Positions 12,089 through 22,517 of a DNA stretch of 34,367 nucleotides are shown here, piece by piece. The first letter of the stretch is position 1; every line of letters begins with the position of its first letter. Made by a program: the position numbers and the translations under genes. This DNA comes from Hypsibius dujardini (Eukaryota; Tardigrada; Eutardigrada; Parachela; Hypsibiidae): assembly GCA_001579985.1 (NCBI GenBank), contig LRSR01012838.1, positions 1-34,367 on the forward strand, written 5' to 3'. The notes beneath the pieces were generated by a model, which searched no databases, was not told the DNA's origin, and was given only the letters and a program-made list of their open reading frames with translations.

Positions 12089-12780
12089 AGCCAAAGGTGA
12101 ATACTTGGTATACTTTACGGCGTCTTACTGATATCAACCAGAAGAATTAGGACTAACAATTTGTTCATTCTTTTTAAGAATTTAGACTTTTGATTAGTCA
12201 ATTAATTTAGTTGCTGGAAATTCACTTGAGCGGCAATCGTCAATGCAATTCAATTCAGTCAGTAACAGCTACTGATCTGCAGTGCACTACAGTACTACGG
12301 TACGGTACGGTACGGTACGGTACGAGGTGAAACTTTGAAGTCAGCGAACGTCGAAATCGCTTTTAATTCGGCGAGGGGGGGAAGCAGGGGGCGCACGTGT
12401 CGCACTTCATACAACCAGGTACACGCGTCACTTGCGTTTTGCACAACCAATGAACCAGTCCGGTGACTTTGAATGTTGCAACATCATCTGTGGCAAAATG
12501 CCAGCCCTCTCACTTTCTTCGATCGTCAGTGCTGCACACGCTACGATTGCGATCAGCTGGGTTCTGAGAGAAAAAAAAGACGAAACGGCCTACCTTTCCC
12601 TGTGGCGTGGTTGGAATGAGCACGTTTTTACGGATTAAAAAGTTCAAACCGAATAGGTTTGGAAGAGGTTGAATTTTGGAGACCGGAAAAACAGAATGAA
12701 CGTAATTAACGTGCGATTTAACGAAATCTGTGTTGATACATAAAAAGAACAACAACAAACTCCTTATTAGCTTCACTGCT
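12089..12780. other. Gene-free interval with a (TACGG)n array
   Basis: A perfect (TACGG)n pentanucleotide run lies at about 12295-12324. A minus-strand ORF at 12510-12776 starts with a hydrophobic leader but lacks any recognised domain, so I do not call it. Confidence 0.6.
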
Positions 12781-12804
12781 CGTGCTCGCGCTCACGTTTG
12801 CAAA

Positions 12805-13023
12805 CTCAGCACTCAGCGCTTACTCAGCACTCGGCGCTTACTCAGCACTCGGCGCTTACTCTTCACTCGGCGCTTACTCTTCACTCAGCGCTTACTCTGC
12901 ACTCGGCACTTGCTCTGCACTCGGCGCTTACTCTGCACTCGGCGCTTACTCTGCACTCGGCGCTTACTCTGCACTCGGCGCTTACTCTGCACTCGGCGCT
13001 TACTCAGCGCTCAGCGCTTACTC
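12805..13023 (+). repeat. 18-bp minisatellite, about 12 copies
   Basis: Unit ACTCGGCGCTTACTCTGC with minor variants. All three plus-strand frames are open across it, one reading repeated ALGAYS, which follows from the unit being a multiple of three. I do not regard it as a gene. Confidence 0.93.
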
Positions 13024-13323
13024 CCACGAGGCATGATGCCCTTGCGGTTGGACGGTTCCTTCTGCCTCTTCCTGGGTCGTTGAACACGCAGCATCAGGAA
13101 GGAAGGTGAACCGATCGCCAACTGCAAGTTCTAGTCCAACTGTCAACAATGGCGGTGGAAGCATGGAGACATCTTCCGCGTATAAACAGTCCGTGACTGT
13201 GTGCAGCCGAGGCAAATACGTAAACGGCGGGCTACATCTACTGTAAAGCAATGAGCTTGCGGTGCGGGTTCGGGATTATTTAATTCGAGAGTTAGCTTCT
13301 TTTTTCACGCTTTTTTAGTCGTA

Positions 13324-14665
13324 ATGAGTAAAACTATGCAAATGTTTTTAACGGCACAACTTTTGGAAAACATTGTGCGCTTCCTGTGTGTAAGCGTCTT
13401 CCCTCTGTCAGCACTGGGAGCGGGACAATGCGGCCAACGGAGACAAGACCTTTCTCATCTCACCGGTATGGTTCTTATTAAGGGCTGCTGGCCTTGCTGT
13501 TTCGATCAACTGTATACGCTATATGGTTACAGGAGGGCGAGAGGCAGTGTCTGGTGGGTGGCCATGGCAAGTTCGATTGGGAGTACGACAAAATGGCGGG
13601 TTTATTTCGTGGATATGTGGCGGTAGCATTCTCAGCGAGAAATACGTCATTACGGCCGCGCATTGCCTTGATTCGTATGAAATGTTTGGACGTTGTGTAA
13701 ACAGTGTTGCCTGTGTCTGTGTCTGTGTCTGTTTGTCTGTAAGTCTGTGTCTGCGTCTGTAAGTTTGTGTCTGTGTCTGTGTCTGTGTCTGTGTCTGTGT
13801 CTGTGTCTGTGTCTGTGTCTGTGTCTGTGTCTGTGTTCGTTAGTTTGGCACAATTGCATCACATGAAGTGTTCCCGTTTTCAGAGGTCCAAATGCTCAGT
13901 ACGTCGTCCGCATCGGCGACCATGACTCTTCCATATTCGAGCGCGGTCAGGAAGACATTCCCGTCGTCCGCTACCGTATACACGAGCAATACGCCCAGCA
14001 CAATCACTTCGCCAACGACATTGCAATACTAAGATTGGCACGGCCTCCCACGTGGGGTCCCCGTGTCTCTACGGTCTGCCTGCCTGGGACGAATGACGAT
14101 CCGTCCCCGGGAAATACCTGCTACGTGACCGGTTGGGGCTTGACCGGCGCGGGAAACTCACCCTACAGCAATGTCTTGCGCCAAGCTCGAGTGGGCATCA
14201 TTGCCCGCAACGAATGCCGTGAACGGAGTTACTGGGGCTACGGCGTGAAGAATACCAACATCTGTGCGGGATACCTTGAAGGCAAAATAGATGCCTGCAA
14301 GGTATTTTTAGCAGTATTGTATTAATTTTTTTAAATTCTTACCAAAATTACACTAAAGTTATATGTAGCAGAAAAAAGTTGTTGTTGTTGTAGGGAGACA
14401 GCGGTGGACCATTAGTCTGTTTAGAGGAACGAACTGGAAGATGGATTCTTGAAGGTCTTGTCAGTTACGGCTGGGACAAAGGGTATTCCAATTCAATTCA
14501 TTCAGAATTTCAATATTGTATAAATAATTTTTATTTGTTGTTATATAATAGTTGAATGATTGCACTCGTTTCAGGTGTGGCTTTCCTGGGAAACCCGCGG
14601 TGTATACGCGAGTCGCGAGCTACCTGAACTGGATCAGTGCAGTGACCGGAAACACCCTGACTTGA
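13324..14665 (+). CDS. Trypsin-like serine protease (S1A), five exons
   Basis: A secreted S1A endopeptidase. Exons: 13324-13465, 13533-13691, 13886-14301, 14394-14482 and 14575-14665 (298 residues). The exon 2/3 junction could shift by 3 nt. A hydrophobic leader (about residues 13-34) fits a signal peptide. The catalytic triad is intact: His in ITAAHC, Asp in NDIAILRL, Ser in GDSGGP. Asp six residues before the Ser (DACKGDSGGP) predicts trypsin specificity for Lys/Arg. The CYVTGWG, ICAGY and VYTRV landmarks are present. Odd: the mature N-terminus reads HLTGG where R-IVGG is usual, so the normal trypsin activation site is missing, unless the first splice junction is misplaced. A cysteine in the propeptide (QCGQRR) could tether it to the catalytic domain. 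An ATTAAA poly(A) signal lies at 14692-14697. Its physiological substrate is unknown. Confidence 0.9.
13708..13840 (+). repeat. (TGTCTG)n microsatellite in protease intron 2
   Basis: TGTGTC/TGTCTG hexanucleotide array starting about 16 nt after the donor near 13692. Confidence 0.95.
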
Positions 14666-14697
14666 TATACAGCTGCATGATCTTTAGTAGTATTAAA

Positions 14698-15143
14698 CGT
14701 TTGTTTTTCTTTCTGCGCGATTGAAATAATTTTAGAATTAATCGCTAGAACTCTGCATGAGTTGGATCTGGCGCTATCGATGTATTTATAAACATTTCTG
14801 TGAAGGTCTACATTGAGTGATGATTGCCCCCTATTGTACAAGTACTGATCGCATCAGACACGAGTGGCCGTAAACAAATCTCTGGCAATTACAGAAATAA
14901 ATACAGTACCTAGAATTCTAAATATATCCGACGAGGGGTTAAAAAACCTGGAAAAGCTGTTTGGGTATAATGAAAGTGTTCCTTTTTTTCAAAAGAATTT
15001 CGGAAAAATAAATGAGAAAGTGAGAGAAGAATCGTTTCCGGAAAGACAAATGTACTGTATGCACTCTCCAGATTAAGAGTTTTTTGCCACCGAAATTCTT
15101 ACTTGTCATCGTCGTCATAGCTTCGCTGGTGTAAAGGCACGAA
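14698..15143. other. Gene-free interval
   Basis: No gene recognised. An AATAAA at about 14895 has no obvious partner gene. Confidence 0.55.
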
Positions 15144-15535
15144 GTACAGCTGTTTGCAGGTTACTTGCAAAATTTTGATTCGGTGTGGTTTGACAAACAA
15201 GACTACACGTTGTTTGACTGATGAAAACTTCAAACCGGCTTATCGACCAATCAACTCAATTCACGCATTACGAATTTCGTTGCCTAGAAATCTTCATTTG
15301 TTGTCACTTTCTTCGGTTGATTCATCTGTCACCCGTTTTCAGTTTCCATTGTGCCAAATTTCAGTCTTAATTTTCAAATATACTTTCCAAATGAATGCAG
15401 TCTCTTTCTTTGTGTTTGGTGACCAGATTTTGGCCGGTTTTTGCTTTAAGAAATTATAACTTTAAAGCATGTGTAGTCTTGCGGCTCACGATACGTCAAA
15501 TCAAAAGTTTGCAAGTAACTTGCAAGTAGCTGTAC
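15144..15535. mobile_element. 392-bp MITE with 37-bp inverted repeats
   Basis: The ends 15144-15180 (GTACAGCTGTTTGCAGGTTA) and 15499-15535 are reverse complements at 33 of 37 positions. A subterminal segment resembles the foldback element at 11851-12088. No protein is encoded. Confidence 0.8.
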
Positions 15536-16861
15536 TCATGTTGTTTCCGGCTGTCGTTCTGGACGATGGATGCTGCGCTGGGTGCGTTATGGTTGTTGGG
15601 TGGTACCCACTAAGTACACACATCATCGGCTGGCAGTTACTGTATTTCTACTTAATTAATAGATTACTATTGTTAGGGCAGTGCCCCGCAGACCACGCCC
15701 CACTACATATTTGTGTATGTTATGATTGAATGATTGGGTATGTCTGTAAGTTTATGGTGAGTGTTCGACCACTCGGCTCGACGCTCATAACATAAAGTCA
15801 GTGTCACGGTTCTCTTCGTTCCGTCCCCTTTCTCTCTCTCCCTCCAGTATTGGTTCCGTAAGCTTTGGTTGATTGGATGACTGGTTTCGGTGCAAATTTA
15901 CGAAAAATAGTGGGTTTTTTTTAGTTTTCTCTTGTTTCTTTTTGGATTTTTTTTGTTTTTGGCGCAATTTTTGCAGTGAGTTTTTGGAGCGTGATTAAAA
16001 CATTGGCCAGGGGGTTGATTGCCACCAGAACAGCTGCACAGGGAGGAAGTTTCTCGCCTGGAAACGCCCAATAAAGTCTGCGACAGGAGTCTCAAGACGA
16101 AATTGTACGGAATTATTGTTTTGATTTTTATTTAGTTAAATGTAGTTGTTATATCATATTTATATAAGTGTAGTTATATGTGTAGTATTTGTGAAAATTA
16201 GTTTTAATAAAAGCATCTGATTAACGTTTTAAGAGCATTGATAAAACCTAATCTCCCTTGATATTTTAGTTGACTTAATATTTAGTTTAATATTTATATT
16301 ATTTAAATAAAAAGGACGGTTACTTTGTTTCATTATTGTCGCGGGTAAAATGTTATTTTTTGTTCCAGTTTCAAAGCGTTGATTTTTGTTCTATTTATTT
16401 TCTACGCTAAAGAAGCCTTCGGCTTCTTGACATACTCTATATATAGTACTGTAATGTGTAGATACGTCCAGTTCTGGCCTTCGTCTGGTTGTGATAAAGT
16501 TATTGAGGTTGACGTGTGTGGGCGCTACAATTGGAGTCCGAGTACCGAAAATTTACTTGTCATAACTAGTGGAACTGTGACGGTACGGGTGAGTCTATTC
16601 CTTTTATAGGGACATTCAGTGAACTCAGAGCTACTTTCAATTGCAGTTAGCGGTAAATAATTGCGATATGAATCTACAGTGGCAGATGAGCAGTCATTTA
16701 GGAGAACAAAGAGTTATCGGAATCTTTCGAATATTACGATTTTCGATATCGCTGAGGAGAGTGATTGACAAATTGCGGAAGCGAATTGAGTATCGAATCA
16801 CCCTGTTGAACCGGTCGTACCGTTTCAACAGATTAAACCAGAGGACAGTCCGGAAATTTCA
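15536..16861. other. Gene-free, AT-rich interval before the retroelement complex
   Basis: Nothing supported is seen. It may include the 5' LTR and leader of the old plus-strand element, but I could not match it to a second copy downstream. Confidence 0.5.
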
Positions 16862-17355
16862 ATGATATTGCCATCGGGAGTCGAAAACGCTGTACAGGAT
16901 CTTAAAAATTCCGAAGACAAGAATTCACAAGAACTCGACAACGTCTTAGAACCTGAACAAGGAAACTTGCATGACGAAGTACAGGCTGCCGTGATGGCTG
17001 TTCCTGTGCCTATCCCAGTACTTGACGCGGCTGGGGTAGCTGCTTTAGTTGTTGGCTTACAGCAAAACCTACCGGCAATACCCCAAAATATCCATGTGAA
17101 TTTGAAAGATCCATCGACCTTCAGTGGCCAGCCACACGAGGATAGAAATGGTAAGAGGCCAATCAGACAGCCGAGCTTGAAAAGGTCAGACAACAGATTT
17201 GGCGGTTATTTCTCTTACTTGGTCAGCAGATGGCCAGTAATGACCGCAAAGAAGGGCCTTACCGACAGAATAATTATTGTACACTATCGCCTAATAGATC
17301 CATAACGCAGGATGGGCAGCAGCAAAATTATGAATGCAAATAGACGAGGCATATA
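16862..17355 (+). pseudogene. Gag remnant (5' part) of an old Ty3/gypsy-like element
   Basis: An ORF of 147 codons contains HVNLKDPSTFSGQPHED, a motif typical just before the capsid region of gypsy-type Gag, but breaks off soon after. Most of the capsid region appears deleted. The frame then shifts into a Gln/Asn-rich stretch leading to a degenerate CCHC zinc knuckle whose coding sequence is cut at 17355 by the younger element and resumes at 27834. Confidence 0.65.
17352..17355. other. Target-site duplication TATA, left copy
   Basis: TATA lies directly before the TGTTAGG terminus of the younger element and is matched at 27834-27837. Confidence 0.75.
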
Positions 17356-17674
17356 TGTTAGGTCTACCAACAGGAAGTTTGGTAGGTAACAAGTTTATTA
17401 GACTGACTGTAGGAAAAGGTAGGGAAGAAAACTGGAAGAAAGGAAAGAAGAAAATATATCTCCGCTAAAACTAATAAAACGTATGATTATATAGTAAAGT
17501 GTTAACTATAGAAATGGTAGTAAATAGCACATTCATCACAATTACATACAAGTAATTGGCTGTAGCAGCAGAATAGGGTTAATAAGGTAGATAGACTTAC
17601 TAACCAAGTCAGGTACTAGTGAGTTTAATAGCTGTAATGATTGAATATGAAGACTTGTTGGGCGTGGCCCAACA
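17356..17674 (-). repeat. 3' LTR of the younger element
   Basis: 319 bp. On the minus strand it opens with the palindrome TGTTGGGCCACGCCCAACA and ends CCTAACA. A TATA-like ACTATATAAT lies at about 17486-17495 and an AATAAA at 17394-17399 in element orientation. The 27515-27833 copy has AATAAG at the same place. Confidence 0.95.
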
Positions 17675-17690
17675 ATTGCCCTCCACCGGA
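17675..17690 (-). other. Candidate polypurine tract
   Basis: Directly inside the 3' LTR, the minus strand reads GGTGGAGGGCAAT. It is a short and imperfect purine run in the right place for plus-strand priming. Confidence 0.4.
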
Positions 17691-17714
17691 AAACCACCGG
17701 CCTCGCGTGCTGGG

Positions 17715-18293
17715 TTACTGCGGTCTCTTTTTGGGTGACGTCGGATCCTTGCGTCCTTTCCGTGCCGGTGTCCGAAGAGGGCCTCCAGTCCTATCCATCG
17801 AGGTGGACGTGTTGGGTCGAGTGGGCGGGAGGATTTCCGGGCCATCTCCAATCACTAACTCCAGTGAGCTGTTACTGAAGTCGCCCACCATGGTGCGAAA
17901 CAGCGCTCGTGTCGCCTGAAATAGTATCACGGACGCCTCGTCCGTGATGGTGTAACCCGCCGGAAGTGCTCTTTCGACGCGGCGTCGGAATCTGTCTTCC
18001 TGACCCTCGTTTACCACCAGGGAGGGAAAGGTCACGGTATATGTTCCTGCCGTGCTTCGCGTAGGACCCGCGCCCTCCAATGCTTGCAGATCCATTGGAT
18101 TGGTAAACGTAGCCGCCACACCGCCCTCTTGTGTCAACCTCCCCATGCTGAATGTAGTGCCGCTTGTCTGTGTTGGAGCCGGTGGTGAAACATTGGTGGA
18201 TGATGACTCGACTAGAGTGATCACCGCCTCTGTGTTTGGAGATGTGGAGGCGGAACCATCCATTTCCTCACCCCTAGATCGGTCCCTCGTCAC
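17715..18293 (-). CDS. 3' accessory ORF of the younger element, unknown function
   Basis: 192 codons from a GTG; the first ATG is about ten codons in. The protein is Ser/Thr/Pro-rich at the start, has a central region (about residues 85-150) with alternating hydrophobic and acidic residues, and a basic end (RKGRKDPTSPKKRPQ). No signal peptide, membrane segment or known domain is seen. A pyrimidine-rich tract and CCTCAG acceptor lie just upstream (near 18301), so it may be a spliced exon, perhaps joined to the ORF at 18345-18587. It lies between env and the 3' LTR, where complex retroviruses and some errantiviruses carry extra genes. Confidence 0.45.
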   Translation of the reverse strand: MTRDRSRGEEMDGSASTSPNTEAVITLVESSSTNVSPPAPTQTSGTTFSMGRLTQEGGVAATFTNPMDLQALEGAGPTRSTAGTYTVTFPSLVVNEGQEDRFRRRVERALPAGYTITDEASVILFQATRALFRTMVGDFSNSSLELVIGDGPEILPPTRPNTSTSMDRTGGPLRTPARKGRKDPTSPKKRPQ

Positions 18294-18344
18294 CCAACTG
18301 AGGATATCGCGGCATGAATTGCAGCAAAAAACAGAAAAAAAACT

Positions 18345-18587
18345 CTACTGACGGTTCCTCGCCGGAACTTCGCCTTTTATGTGCGTCCGTTGCGGACGTG
18401 CTACTTCAAATGTTGGACCATTTGAAGTTGTTTGTTTGACCGCATTCGCATGTTCGGACTTGTTGAGTCCGCCGCATTTGTGTCTACACTCTGTCAAGCG
18501 TATCTCCCACTTGAAATTAAGCGTACCCTCTGTGCCGTTGTTGTTCGTCCGAGTGCCGTGCAGACGTAATATCCCTTTGCGTTTCAT
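18345..18587 (-). CDS. Small ORF in the 3' region of the younger element
   Basis: 80 codons from an ATG: MKRKGILRLHG start, a CRHKCGG motif and a basic C-terminus. It lies directly upstream of the acceptor-like site near 18301 and might be an upstream exon of the 192-codon ORF. There is no family resemblance, and it may be fortuitous. Confidence 0.25.
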   Translation of the reverse strand: MKRKGILRLHGTRTNNNGTEGTLNFKWEIRLTECRHKCGGLNKSEHANAVKQTTSNGPTFEVARPQRTHIKGEVPARNRQ

Positions 18588-18889
18588 CGTGTTCTTTAGT
18601 ATCAGTTAAGTTCGCCGCTAAAGTGGCACTTCCCCCGCTCGTCTTCAGAGTTGTGTGCGTCCACTGCTTGCATCCGGTTGTGCTGTCATAACCTCAGGGT
18701 GACGTAACACCCCGTGTCGATTTACATCCACCGCCGCGTATTTCCGGGTTGGTGCTTTATAAAAGCACGTATCTCGCGAATGCGTCTTAAGTTCCTTCTC
18801 TTTTTTTTATTTTTTTTTTATTACCGGCTCAGACGGTGCAGTTTTCTGCTGCGCCATTTGCTTCTGGCCGATTTCCCAGTGGCTGTCCG

Positions 18890-19235
18890 TCGGTTTCTTC
18901 GGCGATCCATCCGTTGGTATGTCCGTCATTCTTTTTGAAGGTCCGTTGGTATGTCCGTCATTCTTTTTGACGATCCGTCTGTCGGTTCGTCCGTCGTTTT
19001 TCTTCGACGGTCCGTCCGCCATTCTTTTCGACAATGCGTCTGTCGGTCCTTCCGCCTTTTTCTTCGAAGGCCTGTCCGTCATTCTTTTCGACGGTCCTTC
19101 TGTCGGTCCGTCCGTCGTTTTTCTTCGACGGTCCGTCCGCCATTCTTTTCGACGGTCCGTCCGCCATTTTTTTCGACGGTCCGTCCGCCCGACCGTCCGT
19201 CGGTCGGTCCATCCGTCCGACCGTCAGTTGTTTTG
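18890..19235. repeat. GACGGTCCGTCCG minisatellite inside the younger element
   Basis: Irregular units of about 24-30 bp built on TTCGACGGTCCGTCCGCCAT. Minus-strand translations are Lys/Asp/Gly-rich (MADGPSKK), plus-strand ones Phe/Arg/Ser-rich. It lies in the 2.7-kb segment between env and the 3' LTR. Confidence 0.9.
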
Positions 19236-20024
19236 TTCGGCTAGACCCTCGCTCAAGACTTAAAATGGTGGCTCGGTTCACCCTCTCCAGGTGTCTTGCT
19301 GTGGACCGGTCTCTTTCCTAGTCGTTGTCCCTATGTTGCCCACTCATTCGTGTGCTGAAGACTATGTTGCTAGATCCCTGTCGTGAACCCGTCCAAGCGA
19401 AACCTATAACCCGAGTCACTCCGGTTCGACAAAGGTGCGGTGGATGGGCGTTATTAGCACGTGCGATCGAACATCCTCTGGTCTCTGTGCAAGTGACTGT
19501 CCTCCAACTGCTGGTGGATACAGCTCCATCGCAGGGTGATGATTGGCAACCTCTGTGGTCCTTTCTGGGTTAGTTGATTAGTTCTCCAAGGCTCTGGGGT
19601 GTCTGCATCTCCCATGATCACCGACGCGTAAAATCGGGTAGGATGCAAATATTTTGGTGAATAAATATTGAGTAAATACGATTGATGCTGTTTTTAATAT
19701 TAGATTCTTTTCATTTCCGTCTAGCGGACACCTGCATTGTTAGAAGCCGTACTGGTTTGGTCTTCGATGTCGTACTCAGCCAGGTCCTCCGGTGATGCCG
19801 TCATCGCGTTCCGTTCGTATACCGTTTGCGCATGCCGTCTTCGGAAAGCTATATCCATCTCGACGTCGGTCACTGACGGTTGTGGAAATTCCGGTGAGCG
19901 AAAACATCTAGAGAGAGGCCATCTACATCTAGAGAGAGGCCAAATTCATCTAGTTTTGCGATACTGCTTGGGTCAGCCATCAAATAGTACTCGATGCATT
20001 TAAGCATGAGGATAGGACCGTTGA
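19236..20024. other. Non-coding-looking part of the element's 3' region
   Basis: No supported ORF in element orientation. CATCTAGAGAGAGGCCA is tandemly repeated near 19907-19950. Confidence 0.5.
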
Positions 20025-20408
20025 CTAAAGCTGGCGTTGAGCAGTAGTTTTGGTACGTCGCACTTTTTCCAGACTGTCAACCAATTGAGTCACAACTGCT
20101 TTCCACGGGATCCTGTTGCTGTTAAGTATTGATTCCTTAGAAATCACCAGTGGCGTTGTGGTGCCTTCTACTTCCCCATCCGTTCGGGTCCTCCTCGTAA
20201 TTGGCATCCCTGTGTTGTCTCCCCTCAGGACGCATGGGGGCGGTGCGTAAACATAGGTACAGGTGCATGACTGACTTGCGTGATTATATTGACTTTGAAC
20301 AGATAGTGTATATACTTGACTTTGCGCCGTCTCCGCTGATCCAACTGGAACCAAGAGAGTTAGTGTGGTTAGCGCCAAAACGATGGATTCCTCTCTCAGT
20401 TCCGCCAA
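20025..20408 (-). CDS. Small secreted or membrane accessory ORF directly after env
   Basis: 127 codons from an ATG only 3 nt after the envelope stop. Residues 8-25 form a hydrophobic leader ending VGSA, followed by a short Cys-containing region (SCTCTYVYAPPPC) and a polar C-terminal half with a basic end. It matches no family I recognise. The tight spacing suggests coupled or reinitiated translation, or a shared spliced message. It is retroelement-encoded by position. Its role is unknown, and it could be a decayed glycoprotein segment. Confidence 0.45.
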   Translation of the reverse strand: MAELREESIVLALTTLTLLVPVGSAETAQSQVYTLSVQSQYNHASQSCTCTYVYAPPPCVLRGDNTGMPITRRTRTDGEVEGTTTPLVISKESILNSNRIPWKAVVTQLVDSLEKVRRTKTTAQRQL

Positions 20409-20411
20409 AAT

Positions 20412-22517
20412 TCAGGGGATGATGTTTAACCCGTATGGATGCTCTGTCGCCATATCTTTGACCTCCATATCTGTTAGAGGCACCTCTTCCGGTTTGCTGT
20501 GCCTTCGTTCGCCGTTCTCCAACGCTGGCAGCCGGAGCCGTGGTACTCCGTTTCGAACGCTGTAGATGGCTTTTGTGTCAGGCTCTTTTTTGTTTGGTTT
20601 GCGACGCTTCGGACAGATGGCCGCCAGTATCCGCTTTGGTCCACAGATTTTACATGTAACGAGAATGCTCAACGCGCAACCCACAAAAAATAAGATTGAA
20701 ATGAAAAATGTTCTCCATCCAGTGAATACTTCTTCTATTCCCCCGATAACGTCCGGTACGTTGTTCTTTTGAGCCACGTCCTTATTGCTTCCCCGTATAG
20801 CCTCAGTCAAGGAAGATTGACCCGACGTCTGCATGACGGCCGACAATTCTCCAAACAAATCTAGGAAACTGTTATCGCTTTTCTCGTGAAAGTTGTCGAT
20901 CCCTTCCGCAGTTCGATCTTCCGTGATGTCGAATGTGGCCACAAGATGATCATGGGAGACTTGAATCGTTTCTCGTGCCTCTCTCCAGTCTTGTCGTTGG
21001 CTGTCGTATTCAAATGTTTTCTCCCCAATTTGCGTAAAATGTCCGTCATGTAAGCATGGAATGAAGTTACGGGTTATGGTGTATCCGTCCAGACTGAGAG
21101 ATCCATTTCCCACCGTCGGTTCCATTCCGCACTCCGTTCGTTTTGCTCCGACCGTAACGTTCACTGCCTCGCACTGATATATAAGGGCCATTGCTCCATG
21201 TGCGACCAAGCTGTGACACTGGTCAAAACCAATTAGTTGAGCTGCGCGGACACCTGACTGTTTCGCGAGAACGTTGATTAGGGCCGCCCGATTTTGCCGT
21301 GTCTGACAATCCAGTTGATGAATCTCTTCGCTTAGAAGATTAGAAATCATAATTTGATGGTCGCTAACGTACTGTTGGTGACTCAGCATGAGCTCCATAG
21401 GAATCTCTTTTGTCCTTGCGTATTTTGCTTTGATGTCACTGAGTGTCATACGCGCGAGGAATTCCGAAGTGTGGTTTGAGACCCCCAATTTTTGTTTTGG
21501 TTTGTCTATGGTTTCCGCTTGTTGTTGCAGAACATACGCTCCTGGCGGCACCCAATTTGGGTTTGGTCTACGTACTGGTGCAGGTCGTGTGCTTGTTTGT
21601 CTCCTCCGTGCGGTCTCCTGCCGTGTTAGCTCTTCCCTCCGGAGTTGATTTGCATAATTGCGATTTTGTTGTAATCGTTGCTGCTCAAAGTCGTTCACCT
21701 CCTGCTGAAATATTGCATTCGAACGGCGACGTTGTTCCTGTAGCACTAACTGTTGTCGACGTTCCTCGTCGGCCAATCGGATCCGCAGTCGTTCTTCATT
21801 GTCTCTGCGCCTCGTCTCTTCCTGCTCAAACAAGATTCGGTTCTCTTCTTGTTCGTTTTGCAGCAGGTCTGCTTCCGTTGGCGTGCGTTCTGTTATCAGC
21901 TGTGCGATTTCTGTGAGTGTTGCGTCCGCGGGACTTGACCTTTCGGGCATGGTTGAAATACCTTCCCCTTCTAGTTCGATGGTTGCGTCTACCGTCGTGG
22001 CTTCTGCCTCAAACGTGGCGCTCTCGGACTCAACCATTGCGTTCCTGTGTGGTTTCTCCCTTATAAAAATTGAAGGTGTAGTTGTCCGGCTCCTTCGTCG
22101 CCGCGTGGACGGGCCTTCCGCCCTCGAATTGGGTTGCATTGTTTGGATTTCCTCCACTTCGACTCGTAATGCTTGGCGCCTCGCCGCTTCCACTGCCAAT
22201 TCTGATGGGGAAAGTATTTCGATGAATTGTGGTCTCTCCACTTGTCGTTCTTCTACACTTCGTTTGTACCGTTGGGCTTCTGACAGTTCGTTCTCGATAA
22301 CCGTCGTGTTTTCCACGGCTAAACTGAGCAGTACGTCAGTGAATCCGCCCCGCACGTGCCATACTTTCGTTGTGAAGTTGCAATCAATATCCGCGGGCTG
22401 GGCGTCCAGTATGAAATCAACCTGGCGTACCGGGTCTCGCACTCTGAGTCGTTTGTTCTCCAGATCGTACAGGTAACCATCGTTTTTCGTAATCGATTCG
22501 TAGTCGCACGGCTTCTT
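20412..22517 (-). pseudogene. Envelope-like glycoprotein, C-terminal part (after in-frame TAG)
   Basis: The frame is open from the codon after the TAG at 22518-22520 to the stop at 20412; the first candidate start within it (a GTG at 22442) gives 676 codons, used for numbering here. Visible features: a furin-type site RYKR at about 58-61, an Arg-rich patch (114-119), a long charged Glu/Arg/Gln block likely to be coiled coil (about 194-285), a Cys-containing ectodomain (about 390-480), a transmembrane segment (about 579-597) and a 79-residue basic-then-acidic tail. This fits a type I viral envelope protein that mediates membrane attachment and fusion. The spacing of Cys and Trp motifs with the upstream segment recalls jingchuvirus-type glycoproteins; this is inference. 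The charged block is unlike a normal ectodomain. Confidence 0.6.

Noticed and set aside
12510-12776. Minus-strand ORF with a leader-like N-terminus (MKLIRSLLLFFLCI)
   Set aside because: There is no domain, no conserved pattern and no splice partner; hydrophobic starts arise easily in AT-rich DNA.
12782-13036. ALGAYS-repeat ORF with a hydrophobic start
   Set aside because: The 18-bp unit opens all three plus frames; there is no selection or gene context to support a protein.
18919-19321. Phe/Arg/Ser- and Lys/Gly/Asp-rich ORFs over the GGTCCGTCCG array
   Set aside because: They are repeat translations with several equally long frames on both strands.
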